Source: Asticcacaulis benevestitus DSM 16100 = ATCC BAA-896
Lineage (GTDB): Bacteria > Pseudomonadota > Alphaproteobacteria > Caulobacterales > Caulobacteraceae
DNA: 64,000 nucleotides
NCBI RefSeq assembly: GCF_000376105.1
Contig: NZ_AQWM01000014.1
Location: 1-64,000 of the forward strand
Direction: 5' to 3'
Part shown: positions 18,598-29,416 of the stretch, in pieces
Numbering within the stretch: position 1 is the first letter of the stretch
Layout: each line of letters opens with the position of its first letter
Made by a program: the position numbers and the translations under genes
Notes under the pieces: model-generated
The model's input: only the letters and a program-made list of their open reading frames with translations
The model's database searches: none
What the model was told of the DNA's origin: nothing

Positions 18598-19695
18598 ATG
18601 ACCAAGACCGTTCCCGCTCCTAAGGCGGGCATACTGGATATCGCCCCCTATATCGGCGGCAAGTCGAAGATTGAGGGCGTGGCCGAGCCGATCAAGCTGT
18701 CGTCCAATGAAAACGCGCTCGGCTGTTCGGCCAAGGCGATCGAGGCCTATGAAGCCGCCAAGGTCAAACTGTTCCGTTACCCGGATGGTCATGCCGCGCC
18801 GTTGCGCGCGGCGGTGAGCGCCTATCACGATCTGGAACCTGAACGTCTCGTCTTCGGCAATGGCTCAGACGAGGTCTTCGCCCTGCTCAATCAGGTCTAT
18901 CTCGAAGCCGGCGACAATATTGTCACCGGCGAGCATGGTTTCCTGGCCTATCGCATTTCAGCGCTCGCCTGTCAGGCCGAGGTCAGGCTGGCTGAGGAGC
19001 CGGATCAGCGCGTTTCCATCGAGAAACTGCTCGAACTGGTCGATGCGAAAACCAAGATCGTCTATATCTCCAATCCGGCCAACCCGACCGGCACCTGGAA
19101 CACGCCGGAAGAGATTGCCTATCTGCGCGCACGTCTCGATCCGTCGATTTTGCTGGCGATCGATGAGGCCTATGCCGAGTTTGTCGACGAGCCGACGTGG
19201 GAAACGGCGTTCGGTATGGCGCGCGGTTCGGACAATATGATCGTCACGCGCACCTTCTCGAAAATTCACGGTCTGGCGGGTTTGCGCATCGGTTTCGGCT
19301 ATTGTCCGCTGCCGGTGATCGAGGCCATCGACCGCATCCGCCTGCCGTTCAACGCTAACCTGCCGGCGCAGTTCGCCGCCGTGGCCGCCTTGCAGGACAG
19401 TGTGCACATCGAGGCCTCACGCCAGCAGATTTTGAACTGGCACCCGCGTCTGCGTCAGGCCATCGCCGGTCTTGGCTTTGAGGTGCGCAAGAGCATCGGC
19501 AATTTCGTGCTGATCTATTTCAAGGATGGCGAAGAAGCGGCGCGTGCCAATGAATTCCTGATGACGCAGGGCATTATTATCCGTCATGTCGCGAATTACG
19601 GCCTGCCACAATGTCTGCGCATCACCATCGGCAAGGATGAGGAAAACCAGGCCGTGCTTGAGGCTTTGGCGAAGTTCGCGGCGACACGGGCTTAA
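18598..19695 (+). CDS. hisC: Histidinol-phosphate/aromatic aminotransferase (HisC family)
   Basis: A class II fold I PLP aminotransferase of 365 residues. Motifs are LSSNENALGCS, FRYPDGHAAPLR, VFGNGSDEVFALLN, ISNPANPTGTWN, LLAIDEAYAEF and the PLP lysine in RTFSKIHGLAGLRIGF. HisC transfers an amino group to imidazole-acetol phosphate; many alphaproteobacterial paralogues act on phenylpyruvate or arogenate-pathway compounds. Because it follows the chorismate mutase gene closely, aromatic transamination is a likely physiological role, but the sequence does not settle this. The ATG at 18598 is preceded by AAGAGACG; reading further upstream would overlap chorismate mutase. Confidence 0.9.
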   Translation: MTKTVPAPKAGILDIAPYIGGKSKIEGVAEPIKLSSNENALGCSAKAIEAYEAAKVKLFRYPDGHAAPLRAAVSAYHDLEPERLVFGNGSDEVFALLNQVYLEAGDNIVTGEHGFLAYRISALACQAEVRLAEEPDQRVSIEKLLELVDAKTKIVYISNPANPTGTWNTPEEIAYLRARLDPSILLAIDEAYAEFVDEPTWETAFGMARGSDNMIVTRTFSKIHGLAGLRIGFGYCPLPVIEAIDRIRLPFNANLPAQFAAVAALQDSVHIEASRQQILNWHPRLRQAIAGLGFEVRKSIGNFVLIYFKDGEEAARANEFLMTQGIIIRHVANYGLPQCLRITIGKDEENQAVLEALAKFAATRA

Positions 19696-19812
19696 GCCTT
19701 AAACCCTCACGCATGTGCAGCATTTTTTTAACGCCATATTGAGTGGGATCGTCTATAAACCTTAACCGTAAGCTGGTGGGCAGCCGTAAAGGCCGTCGCG
19801 TGAACAAGTCGA

Positions 19813-20925
19813 ATGGCCAATATCCGAAGTGAATACAAACGCCTGCTGAAATCAGGCGAGATTGTTCCCGATAACGCCCAGAAGGCGGCTATCGAGAGCC
19901 TGGTCGTGCTGGAACGTCGCATCCGGCAGAGCCGCGCCCTGTGGCGTCGTATTCTCGGCATACAGCCGCGCGTCTGCGGACTCTATCTGTGGGGACCGCC
20001 CGGCCGTGGCAAGTCCATGATGATGGACCTGTTCTATAACAACATTCACAAGATACCGAAGCGCCGCGTCCACTTCCACGCTTTCATGGCCGAGGTGCAC
20101 CACCACATCCGCCTGTGGCGCGAGAGCGACGCCAAAACGCGCAAGATCAATTTTGGCACCCACAAGGGCGACGATCCGATCGCGCCGGTGGCCCGCCTGA
20201 TCGCCAGTCAGTCGCAGCTTCTGTGCTTCGATGAATTGCAGGTGACCGATATCGCCGACGCCATGATCCTGGGGCGCCTGTTCGAGGCGCTTTTCGCCCG
20301 CAAGGTCATTCTGGTGGCGACGTCCAACCGTGCACCCGATGATCTTTACAAGGACGGCCTCAACCGCGAGCATATCCTGCCCTTTATCGCCATGATCAAG
20401 CAGCGCACCACCCTGGTCGAGGTGGCGGGGCCGAAGGATTTCCGCATGGATCGCCTGCGTGGCGCGCGCACCTGGTTTTCGCCTTCAACCGATCCGGACG
20501 CTATCGCCGCGTTCAATGTTTTGTGGGCCGACATGAAGCACCTGATGACCGAGATGGAATGCGTGCTGACGGTCAATGAACGCAAGCTGCGCTTCGCCCG
20601 CGCCGCTGGTCCGAGCCTGCGCGCCACGTTTGGCGAACTGTGCGGCACCTTCAACGGTCCGGCCGACTATCTCGCCATCGCCGAGCGCTTCACAACGGTG
20701 TTCATCGAGGGCGTGCCAGTGCTGTCGCCATCCAACCGCAACGAGGCTAAGCGTTTCGTGACGCTGATCGACGCGGTCTATGAGGCCGGCACCAAGACGG
20801 TGATCCTGGCCGATGCCGAACCGGCTCAGCTATATCCGGCGGGTGACGGCGCGTTCGAGTTCGAGCGCACGGTATCGCGTCTCGAAGAAATGCGGTCTGA
20901 GGAGTATCTCAACCGCGCGGGCTGA
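19813..20925 (+). CDS. zapE: ZapE/AFG1-like ATPase
   Basis: A 370-residue AAA-type ATPase of the AFG1/ZapE family. Walker A is LYLWGPPGRGKSMMMD (residues 58-73) and Walker B is LLCFDELQVTDIADAM near residue 136, followed by LVATSNRAPDDLYKDGLNR and the arginine-rich segment. The family signature KRRVHFHAFMAEVH is intact. In Escherichia coli ZapE interacts with FtsZ and affects Z-ring stability; the mitochondrial relative AFG1 handles respiratory subunits. Length is normal. Its 3' end overlaps the convergent lyase gene by 17 bases. Confidence 0.93.
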   Translation: MANIRSEYKRLLKSGEIVPDNAQKAAIESLVVLERRIRQSRALWRRILGIQPRVCGLYLWGPPGRGKSMMMDLFYNNIHKIPKRRVHFHAFMAEVHHHIRLWRESDAKTRKINFGTHKGDDPIAPVARLIASQSQLLCFDELQVTDIADAMILGRLFEALFARKVILVATSNRAPDDLYKDGLNREHILPFIAMIKQRTTLVEVAGPKDFRMDRLRGARTWFSPSTDPDAIAAFNVLWADMKHLMTEMECVLTVNERKLRFARAAGPSLRATFGELCGTFNGPADYLAIAERFTTVFIEGVPVLSPSNRNEAKRFVTLIDAVYEAGTKTVILADAEPAQLYPAGDGAFEFERTVSRLEEMRSEEYLNRAG

Positions 20926-21712
20926 ATGAAACACCCAATATCCGCTGCGCCTGTTCCAGATGCAGGCGCTCGACCATCTCACCGTTCACCGAAACCACGC
21001 CGGCTGTGCTGCCGTCAAAGGCGCCGACCACGGCCTTGGCCCAGGCGATATCTTCTGGCGAAGGGCTGAACGCGGCCTCGCAAGGCGCGATCTGCGCCGG
21101 GTGTATCAGGGTCTTGCCGTCGAAGCCCAGGCTGCGTCCCTGTTCGCACTCGGCTTTAAACCCGGCCTCATCCTGGAAGGCGTTATAGACGCCATCCAGC
21201 ACAATCAGGTCTTGCGCCCGCGCGTGCAGCACGATCTGCGTCAAGGCATGAAGGATATCGCGGCGGTCGGCCATCGGACGGGTACGCAGATCCTTGCGCA
21301 GGTCGTTCGGGCCGGCGATCAGCCCCTTGACGCCGGTATCCGCGATCTCGCGTACATGGACCACGCCCCGCGCAGTTTCGATCATCGCCCATAGCGGTAT
21401 ATTGGGCCAGACATGCGCCACGCCTCTGATATCCTCAGGTCCATTGACCTTGGGGATCACCAGCCCATCGATGCGCAAACCTGCCAGGGTCTTGTGGATC
21501 GCGCCCAGATATTGCGGGTGGATGCGCACCAGCACGGTCTTTGCGGTGAAATCGCTGGCAAGGGTTTCGGCCAGCCGCGTTAGTGCGCCATCGCGCTCAT
21601 CGTTGCCCACAGCGTCTTCGAGGTCAAAGATCAGCGCGTCACATGGCAGCGTCGCCGCCTTCGCCATGGCCTTCGCATTGGCGCACGGGATAAAGAGAAC
21701 CGAACGGAACAT
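20909..21712 (-). CDS. HpcH/HpaI-type CoA-ester lyase (CitE-like)
   Basis: A 267-residue TIM-barrel lyase of the CitE/malyl-CoA lyase group. Typical segments are RSVLFIPCANAKAM, DALIFDLEDAV (magnesium-binding Glu/Asp), VLVRIHP, GLVIPKVNGPEDI, WAMIETARGV (second acidic ligand) and the C-terminal DGKTLIHPAQI. Such enzymes cleave or form C-C bonds of malyl-, citramalyl- or citryl-CoA. Without the alpha-subunit genes of citrate lyase nearby, citramalyl- or malyl-CoA lyase is likelier. I place the start at 21712, where AAGGAGG precedes the ATG by six bases. It lies 11 bases downstream of the aldo-keto reductase gene. Confidence 0.88.
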   Translation of the reverse strand: MFRSVLFIPCANAKAMAKAATLPCDALIFDLEDAVGNDERDGALTRLAETLASDFTAKTVLVRIHPQYLGAIHKTLAGLRIDGLVIPKVNGPEDIRGVAHVWPNIPLWAMIETARGVVHVREIADTGVKGLIAGPNDLRKDLRTRPMADRRDILHALTQIVLHARAQDLIVLDGVYNAFQDEAGFKAECEQGRSLGFDGKTLIHPAQIAPCEAAFSPSPEDIAWAKAVVGAFDGSTAGVVSVNGEMVERLHLEQAQRILGVSFSPRG

Positions 21713-21723
21713 GGCAGCCTCCT

Positions 21724-22758
21724 TTACGGGCAAGGGTTGGGGTGGCTGAGGTGCAGTTTAAACACCGCCTTGTCGATCTCATCGGTCCACACCGTATCGA
21801 AGGCGTCGATATCATCGATCAACTGCGTCATGCTGCTGGCGCCGATGATGGTTGAGGTGACGAACGGCCGCTGATCGACGAACTTCAGCGCCAGTTGTTC
21901 AGGCTTCAGCCCCAATTCGGCGGCCAGATCGACATAGCGGTTGATTGCTTCCTCACCGCCGGGGCCTTCATAGCGGTTCAGGCGCTGGTAGAGCGTCTTG
22001 CGAGCGCCTTCGGGCAGGGCACCGTCGCGGTATTTGCCGATAAGATAGCCTTGCGCCAGCGATGAATAGGCCAGCAGACCGACATCCTCGCGCAGGGCCA
22101 CCTCGGCCAGTCCGTAATCGAAGGCGCGCGATACCAGAGAATAGGCGTTCTGGATCGAGGCGATGCGCGGCAGGCCGTGTTTTTCGGCTTCGCTCAGGAA
22201 CTTCATCACGCCGTAGGGGCTCTCGTTCGAGACGCCGACATGGCGAATCCGCCCAGCCTTCACGTGACGGTCGAGGCTTTCCAGAATGCTGAGAAAGCTC
22301 TCATAATCGGCATCGTAATCGCTATAGTGATGGAAGCCAAAACCGTTATAGCGGCGGTCAGGCCAGTGGAGCTGATAGAGGTCGATATAGTCGGTTTGCA
22401 GACGCTTGAGCGAGCCTTCGACGGCGGCATCGAGATGGTCGCGGGTATGGCGCGGCCCGCCACGGATCCAGTCCATGAAGTCGGCGCGACCGGCGGCCTT
22501 GGTGGCCAGGATGATGTCCTGGCGATTACCGCGCGCCCGGAACCATTCGCCGATGATGCGCTCTGTGGCGCCTTGGGTTTCCGGACGCGGCGGGATGGCG
22601 TAGACCTCTGCGGTATCGAAGAAATTGATGCCGCGCGTCAACGCATAGTCCATCTGGTCCCAGGCATCGGCCTGAGACACCTGGCTGCCATACATCATGG
22701 TGCCGAGGCATACGCGCGAAACCGACAGGTCTGTGCGGCCAAGGGGAGAGTATTTCAT
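21724..22758 (-). CDS. Aldo/keto reductase, Tas-like
   Basis: A 344-residue NADP(H)-dependent aldo-keto reductase close in layout to E. coli Tas. The catalytic tetrad is visible: Asp48 and Tyr53 (INFFDTAEVY), Lys87 (ILATKAAG) and His131 (DLYQLHWPDR). The cofactor-binding end includes TSTIIGASSMTQL. The insertion after the histidine (RRYNGFGFHHYSDYD) is typical of the Tas subgroup. Physiological substrate is unknown. It forms a leftward pair with the CoA-ester lyase and is divergent from the BI-1 gene across a 179-base intergenic region. Confidence 0.92.
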   Translation of the reverse strand: MKYSPLGRTDLSVSRVCLGTMMYGSQVSQADAWDQMDYALTRGINFFDTAEVYAIPPRPETQGATERIIGEWFRARGNRQDIILATKAAGRADFMDWIRGGPRHTRDHLDAAVEGSLKRLQTDYIDLYQLHWPDRRYNGFGFHHYSDYDADYESFLSILESLDRHVKAGRIRHVGVSNESPYGVMKFLSEAEKHGLPRIASIQNAYSLVSRAFDYGLAEVALREDVGLLAYSSLAQGYLIGKYRDGALPEGARKTLYQRLNRYEGPGGEEAINRYVDLAAELGLKPEQLALKFVDQRPFVTSTIIGASSMTQLIDDIDAFDTVWTDEIDKAVFKLHLSHPNPCP

Positions 22759-22937
22759 GCTGAATCCGCTTAGAAAATCCCAAATTCTCGCTTAGAGAAT
22801 CAAAGTCTGACCCTGTGAATGATCCCCCCTTGTCAGTCAGGGTAACGAGGGCCATATTATTTGATAGAACGTCTCTATTAAGCCCATATGTTTTGGTCGT
22901 ATAGAGTGGTCACGAAATTAACAGGGGTTTTAAACCT

Positions 22938-23684
22938 ATGAACGACACCGATTATATTGCCTTACCTTCGGCTGAGGAACAGGCCCGCGATATGGGCCTG
23001 AAGAACTTCCTTATGGGCATCTATCAAAAGATGGCGCTGGGCCTCGTGCTGACGGGCGCCATGGCCTGGGCCGTGGCGAACACGCCGGCCTTCGCACAGC
23101 TTCTTTACCAGTTCACGCCGGATGGCCGGGTCGCTGGCTATACCATTCTGGGCTGGATCTTCGCCTTCGCGCCGCTCGGCTTGAGCTTCATCTCCGGCCG
23201 CTTCATGAATGGCCTGAATGCCGGCGTTTCGGGCGCCTTCTACTGGGTGTTCGTCGCCGTCATGGGCGTGTCGCTGTCGTCGATCTTCCTGATGTACACC
23301 GGCATCTCGATCGCCAACATCTTCTTCATCACCGCCGCCACCTTCGGCGTCGTCAGCCTGGTCGGCTACACCACCAAGGTCAACATGACCGGCTGGGGCG
23401 GCTTCTTCTCGGTTGCTGTTCTGGGCCTGATCATTGCCGGCATCGCCAACGCCTTCCTCTTCAAGAGCGGCCTGATGAGCATGGTGATGTCGGGTATCGG
23501 CGTTCTGCTGTTCTCGGCCCTGATCGCCTATCAGACACAGTCGCTCAAGCAACTGTATTACTCGACCGGTTCGCTGTCGGCTAACCACCGCGCGGCCCTG
23601 ACCTATATCGGCGCCATTGGCCTCTATGTCAGCTTTATCAACCTGTTCCTCAGCCTGTTGAACCTGTTCGGCGGCCGTCGCTAA
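22938..23684 (+). CDS. Bax inhibitor-1/YccA family membrane protein
   Basis: A 248-residue protein with about seven membrane helices and a cytoplasmic N-terminus (DTDYIALPSAEEQARDMGLK). Family features include the GLKNFLMGIYQKMALGLVLT first helix, SGAFYWVFVAVMGVSLSSIF and the C-terminal LYVSFINLFLSLLNLFG. Members act as pH-sensitive calcium leak channels or interact with membrane proteases such as FtsH in other bacteria. AGGGG lies upstream of the ATG. A strong bidirectional terminator follows, shared with the convergent DUF2794 gene. Confidence 0.93.
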   Translation: MNDTDYIALPSAEEQARDMGLKNFLMGIYQKMALGLVLTGAMAWAVANTPAFAQLLYQFTPDGRVAGYTILGWIFAFAPLGLSFISGRFMNGLNAGVSGAFYWVFVAVMGVSLSSIFLMYTGISIANIFFITAATFGVVSLVGYTTKVNMTGWGGFFSVAVLGLIIAGIANAFLFKSGLMSMVMSGIGVLLFSALIAYQTQSLKQLYYSTGSLSANHRAALTYIGAIGLYVSFINLFLSLLNLFGGRR

Positions 23685-23708
23685 ATCCGGCGACAAGCGT
23701 TAAAATTA

Positions 23709-23742
23709 AAGCCCTCCGGAGCGATCCGGAGGGCTTTTTTTA
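23709..23742 (+). terminator. Bidirectional terminator between BI-1 and DUF2794 genes
   Basis: AAAGCCCTCCGGA pairs with TCCGGAGGGCTTT around a GCGA loop, with seven Ts on the right and an A-rich left flank. The T-run overlaps the stop codon of the leftward DUF2794 gene, so it can serve both strands. Confidence 0.9.
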
Positions 23743-24087
23743 TGACAAGACGTCGAACTTGCGCTTATCCAGCCCAGCCAGCACAGGCCCCAGTTCTCGG
23801 CCGCGCTTAAGCACCATGCCCGCCTGATTAAAGACCGCAAAAGCGCCTTGCTTGCGGGCCAGCGACGGGCGCTTCTCGATGCGATAGAAGGGGGCTTCTC
23901 CGGCACGGCGGAAGATGTTGAAGGCCACGGCGTCGGTGAGTTGATCTATGCCGTAATCGCGCCATTCGCCGGCGGCGACCTGCTGGCCATAGAGCCGCAA
24001 TATCATCTCCAGTTCCTTGCGCTCGAAGAAGACGACCTCCGGGCCTTTGGTAGCGCCGAATGCGCCGCTAAAATCCTGAACACTCAT
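23740..24087 (-). CDS. DUF2794 family protein
   Basis: A 115-residue cytoplasmic protein matching DUF2794, a family conserved in Alphaproteobacteria: EVVFFERKELEMILRLYG, then QQVAAGEWRDYGIDQLTDAV and FYRIEKRPSLARKQGAF. No enzymatic motif is visible and no function is established for the family. It stands alone, with a terminator shared with the convergent BI-1 gene at its 3' end and a 436-base intergenic region holding a candidate sRNA at its 5' end. Confidence 0.88.
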   Translation of the reverse strand: MSVQDFSGAFGATKGPEVVFFERKELEMILRLYGQQVAAGEWRDYGIDQLTDAVAFNIFRRAGEAPFYRIEKRPSLARKQGAFAVFNQAGMVLKRGRELGPVLAGLDKRKFDVLS

Positions 24088-24248
24088 AGGTCAACCTGTG
24101 TCAATTGCCGGTCCAGTACACGCCACCTCAATGAATCGCGCAAGTCTTTCGCAAGGGAAATATAACGGGTCTTTATGCCCCGGTTATGAAATCGCCCCGG
24201 AATGACCTCAATTTGGCCCTTCCTGCGCCCGCTTCGGACGCCAATATA

Positions 24249-24409
24249 TCCTTGTCAGCCAAGGCGATCTGGTTCGGGTTCCCCCTGAACAGCCCCCCCA
24301 GCCCCCGGGAATCTAATCGGGTCTCTTGGCTGACAGATACATTTCTTCTTCCCCGAGATACATGTTCTGCGCCGCTACGGACTTCCCCTCCCCGTAGCGG
24401 CGTTTTTTT
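24249..24409 (+). ncRNA. Candidate structured small RNA with C-rich loops
   Basis: A closing stem TGTCAGCCAAG (24253-24263) pairs perfectly with CTTGGCTGACA (24325-24335). It encloses two smaller hairpins, GTTCGGG-CCC-GAAC (24272-24290) and CCCG-CGGG (24304-24321), joined by an unpaired run of Cs. A pyrimidine-rich stretch follows (TTCTTCTTCCCC), then a strong terminator with an ACTTCCCCTCC loop. Single-stranded C-rich, anti-Shine-Dalgarno loops are common in alphaproteobacterial regulatory RNAs. A TATAT sequence lies just upstream. No gene follows on this strand, so it is unlikely to be a riboswitch. I cannot name a family. Confidence 0.55.
24370..24409 (+). terminator. Strong rightward terminator of candidate sRNA
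   Basis: CGCCGCTACGG (24370-24380) pairs perfectly with CCGTAGCGGCG (24392-24402) and is followed by seven Ts. No protein gene precedes it on this strand, which is the main reason for suspecting an RNA gene. Confidence 0.85.
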
Positions 24410-24523
24410 GTGATTTTTTTGCGCTCATGCACCGCTAAGCGCCTCGCACATGCTCGGGCGGGCGGTCGCCCTTGCCAAATTGCAAAGAAATTTGGAGGTT
24501 ATGCTCTCATGCGCCGCTCGGGC

Positions 24524-25150
24524 TCAGGCCCAGAGACCGGCCTTCGATTTCGGCATGGCGACGAAGAAGGGCTGGGCTTCCATGCGCTCCAGCCATGCCA
24601 GGATATTTGGATAGGCCGCAAGGTCGATGCCGCCTTCCGGGGCGTGAGCGATATAGGTGTAACAGGCCAGATCCGCCAGGGTCAGGCTGTCGCCCACAAG
24701 CCAGTCACGGGGCGCCAGATGCGCGTCGGCCACATTCAGGAAATCGTGCGCGACCTGTTGTGCGATGGCAATGTCCTGCGGCGTCTTGAAGATATTGATG
24801 CGCCGCGCGGCGGCCGGACCGTAGGCTATGGGGCCGGAGGTCTTGGCCAGCCAGGTCATGACCTCGGCGTGCTGTGCGGGCGCCTGCGGCAGGTAGGTGC
24901 GTGCGGTGTCGTAGGTCAGGGCGAGATAGGTCATGATGGCGACCGAGTCCCAGATGATCGTGCCATTGTCATTGATCACCGGTACCTGCCCGAACGGGTT
25001 CATGGCGAGGAAATCCGCCGTCTTCTGTTCCTTGTCGCGCAGATTGACGTCGATGCGGTTGAACGACAGGTCGAGTGCGCGCAGCAGCAGTTCGACGCGG
25101 TGTGCGTTGCCGGAAAGCGGGAAGGTGTAGAAGGTGAGGCGCTGGGTCAT
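24524..25150 (-). CDS. Glutathione S-transferase
   Basis: A 208-residue GST with an N-terminal thioredoxin-like domain (LTFYTFPLSGNAHRVELLL) and the glutathione-binding segments FGQVPVINDNGTIIWDS (cis-proline and the Asp-Ser pair). The C-terminal helical domain is marked by WLVGDSLTLADLACYTYI (N-capping box Ser/Thr-x-x-Asp). The likely catalytic residue is in the N-terminal TFPLSGN region, as in serine/cysteine-type bacterial GSTs. The role is probably detoxification; substrate unknown. AGGAGA lies five bases upstream of the ATG. Confidence 0.92.
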   Translation of the reverse strand: MTQRLTFYTFPLSGNAHRVELLLRALDLSFNRIDVNLRDKEQKTADFLAMNPFGQVPVINDNGTIIWDSVAIMTYLALTYDTARTYLPQAPAQHAEVMTWLAKTSGPIAYGPAAARRINIFKTPQDIAIAQQVAHDFLNVADAHLAPRDWLVGDSLTLADLACYTYIAHAPEGGIDLAAYPNILAWLERMEAQPFFVAMPKSKAGLWA

Positions 25151-25201
25151 GGTATCTCCTGTGTTTTGCTTCTTACGTCCCGATTGACCAAAATCCGGCA
25201 G

Positions 25202-25477
25202 TTATGCGCCGTGCTGCGCGAAGAGCAGGAGCCGCATCCCGGCATCCGTTAGCACGAAAACCGCCGGGCCGATCATGGCGATGGCGAGGAAGCGCCAGCC
25301 ACCGCCCTTGCGGAAGGTCACAACGCCACATGCCAGCGCGATTATGGCGGCGATAGTGGCTTCGATGGCCAGCGTGTGGGCGTCGCCGGGCTGTGTGTTG
25401 GTCACAAGGTTCAGCACCACGGCGAAGAAGGCGGCCGCGAGACCGGCCACGGCGAGGATCAGGGAGCGCTTTTTCAT
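25202..25477 (-). CDS. Small membrane protein
   Basis: A 91-residue protein with about three hydrophobic helices (residues 5-24, 37-53 and 61-80) and a basic loop TFRKGGGWR. I do not recognise it. It lies upstream of, and in the same direction as, the GST gene with a 51-base gap. The ribosome-binding site is weak. The region further upstream (25478-25661) holds only a fragment of a GC-rich repeat before the aconitase terminator. Confidence 0.5.
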   Translation of the reverse strand: MKKRSLILAVAGLAAAFFAVVLNLVTNTQPGDAHTLAIEATIAAIIALACGVVTFRKGGGWRFLAIAMIGPAVFVLTDAGMRLLLFAQHGA

Positions 25478-25549
25478 GATAAAATTCTACGAGGCCTATA
25501 GATAGAAAGCAAGAAACCCCACCACCAACGTGCCCATTTGGGTTGCGCT

Positions 25550-25612
25550 ACCGCTTCGCTGCTTGAGCGCGGGGCGCGTCGGTCCCCCTCCGCGGCAAGC
25601 GGGGAGGTATAA
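25550..25612 (+). repeat. Degenerate fragment of GC-rich intergenic repeat
   Basis: This stretch contains the pieces ACCGCTTCGCTGCTTGAGCG and CCCTCCGCGGCAAGCGGGGAGG, which resemble the type B repeats at 29252 and 32534 but lack the full arms. Confidence 0.35.
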
Positions 25613-25661
25613 GAAAGCGTTGTCGAGTTACGGGTGCAGGGTCGTTACGACCCAGCAAAGA

Positions 25662-25697
25662 AAAAGCCCTCCGACCTGATGGCCGAAGGGCTTTTCT
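25662..25697 (-). terminator. Terminator of acnA
   Basis: Read leftward, AAAAGCCCTTCGGCC pairs with GGTCGGAGGGCTTTT (two mismatches), followed by a T-run. It lies about 20 bases after the acnA stop codon. Confidence 0.85.
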
Positions 25698-25716
25698 TTT
25701 ATCAATGTCGCAGAAC

Positions 25717-28413
<2,697 letters not shown>

Positions 28414-28603
28414 TGTACGCAGTATCCTTCTTCAGAACCGCCCGGACGCCCCGATGGCGACCGTAATTTCAGCCTGCGCGGAAGACCGGGGACGCACAGG
28501 GTTTCCCGGTCGCGCTGCAATGCCGTAAAGGCGGGCAATTTGCCTTCTAAACTTCTTATTTGTTTTCGTCTATGTAAGCCGTAACGCGAAAAGGGTTATT
28601 TTT

Positions 28604-29239
28604 ATGGGTGTGAGTCTGAGGGTTGAGGGGTTAAGTCTGAAAAAAGGATATAACCTGCTGATTCATAACCTGAATTTTACCCTGAAATCCGGCGAGGCGA
28701 TAAGCCTGTATGGCGAAAACGGCGTCGGAAAAACAACGCTTTTACGCACCCTGGCAGGCTTTTTGACACCCTTTGCCGGCGCCATTTCTGCGTATGAGAA
28801 TGATGTGCATATTGAGCCGGAAATCTGGCAAGGCCGCAGGATCCATTTTCTCGGTCATCACGATGCGCTCAGCCCTTCGCGTACGGTGGCGCAGGAGTTG
28901 AAATTCCACGCCGATTATCTGGGGGGCGCGGTGGCCGGTATCGAGATGCTGAATTTGACGCCGCTGCTTGATCTGGAGACGCGCTATCTGTCGGCGGGCC
29001 AGAAGCGCCGTTTGTCCTGCGCCAAGCTTTTGATGGCGAAGCGTTCGCTGTGGCTGCTCGATGAGCCGATGGCGCCGCTCGATGTGGATCATCGTGCGCT
29101 GCTTAGCGGCCTGATGCAGGCGCATCTGGCGGCGGGCGGCATGATCATCGCGGCGGTGCATGATCCGCTGCCGTTTGCGACGCGGATACTGAAACTGGAA
29201 CGCCCGACGGCGAAAGAACGCGAGGCCGCCAGTGTTTGA
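28604..29239 (+). CDS. ccmA: Heme exporter ATP-binding protein CcmA
   Basis: A 211-residue ABC ATPase, the length typical of CcmA. Walker A is LYGENGVGKTTLLRTL (residues 35-50), the signature is LSAGQKRRLSCAKLL, Walker B is SLWLLDEPMAPLD and the H-loop is AAVHDPLPF. With CcmB and CcmC it drives release of holo-CcmE during cytochrome c maturation. It is followed by ccmB after a 177-base hairpin repeat, an unusual interruption in an operon that is normally tight. Confidence 0.94.
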   Translation: MGVSLRVEGLSLKKGYNLLIHNLNFTLKSGEAISLYGENGVGKTTLLRTLAGFLTPFAGAISAYENDVHIEPEIWQGRRIHFLGHHDALSPSRTVAQELKFHADYLGGAVAGIEMLNLTPLLDLETRYLSAGQKRRLSCAKLLMAKRSLWLLDEPMAPLDVDHRALLSGLMQAHLAAGGMIIAAVHDPLPFATRILKLERPTAKEREAASV

Positions 29240-29251
29240 GGCAATTCACAT

Positions 29252-29415
29252 CTTCTCCTCCCCTGTAGCGAAGCGTTCGGGGGAGGTGGCGCGGCGTAGT
29301 CCGCGACGGAGGGGGCTTGGCTCTGTCACGGGAATAGCCCCCTCCGTCTCGACGCGCTACGACCTAAAGGTCTTCGCTTGCTCGACACCTCCCCCGCTTC
29401 GCAGGGGAGGAGAAG
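29252..29415 (+). repeat. Large hairpin repeat, type B copy 1, between ccmA and ccmB
   Basis: The end arms CTTCTCCTCCCCTG (29252-29265) and CAGGGGAGGAGAAG (29402-29415) are perfect 14-base complements. Inner arms include GTAGCGAAGCG and CGCTTCG, and GGAGGGGGC and GCCCCCTCC. The right arm ends one base before the ccmB start codon and contains its Shine-Dalgarno. A second copy lies at 32534-32700. Confidence 0.85.
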
Positions 29416-29416
29416 G

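Larger units (their letters stand above)
24088..24523. other. Gene-free 436-base stretch, contains candidate sRNA
   Basis: No convincing protein gene lies here. A possible 75-codon frame at 24186-24413 has no ribosome-binding site and an unnatural Pro/Ser-rich composition. The stretch holds the promoter of the leftward DUF2794 gene, a structured rightward RNA candidate (24249-24409), and an unassigned segment 24421-24523. Confidence 0.6.

Noticed and set aside
24249-24409. 6S RNA as identity of the candidate RNA
   Set aside because: Size fits, but 6S RNA is one long imperfect hairpin pairing its two ends; here the closing stem ends well before a separate terminator.
24186-24413. 75-codon frame across the candidate sRNA
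   Set aside because: No ribosome-binding site, Pro/Ser-rich composition and it runs through the terminator; the RNA structure explains the region better.
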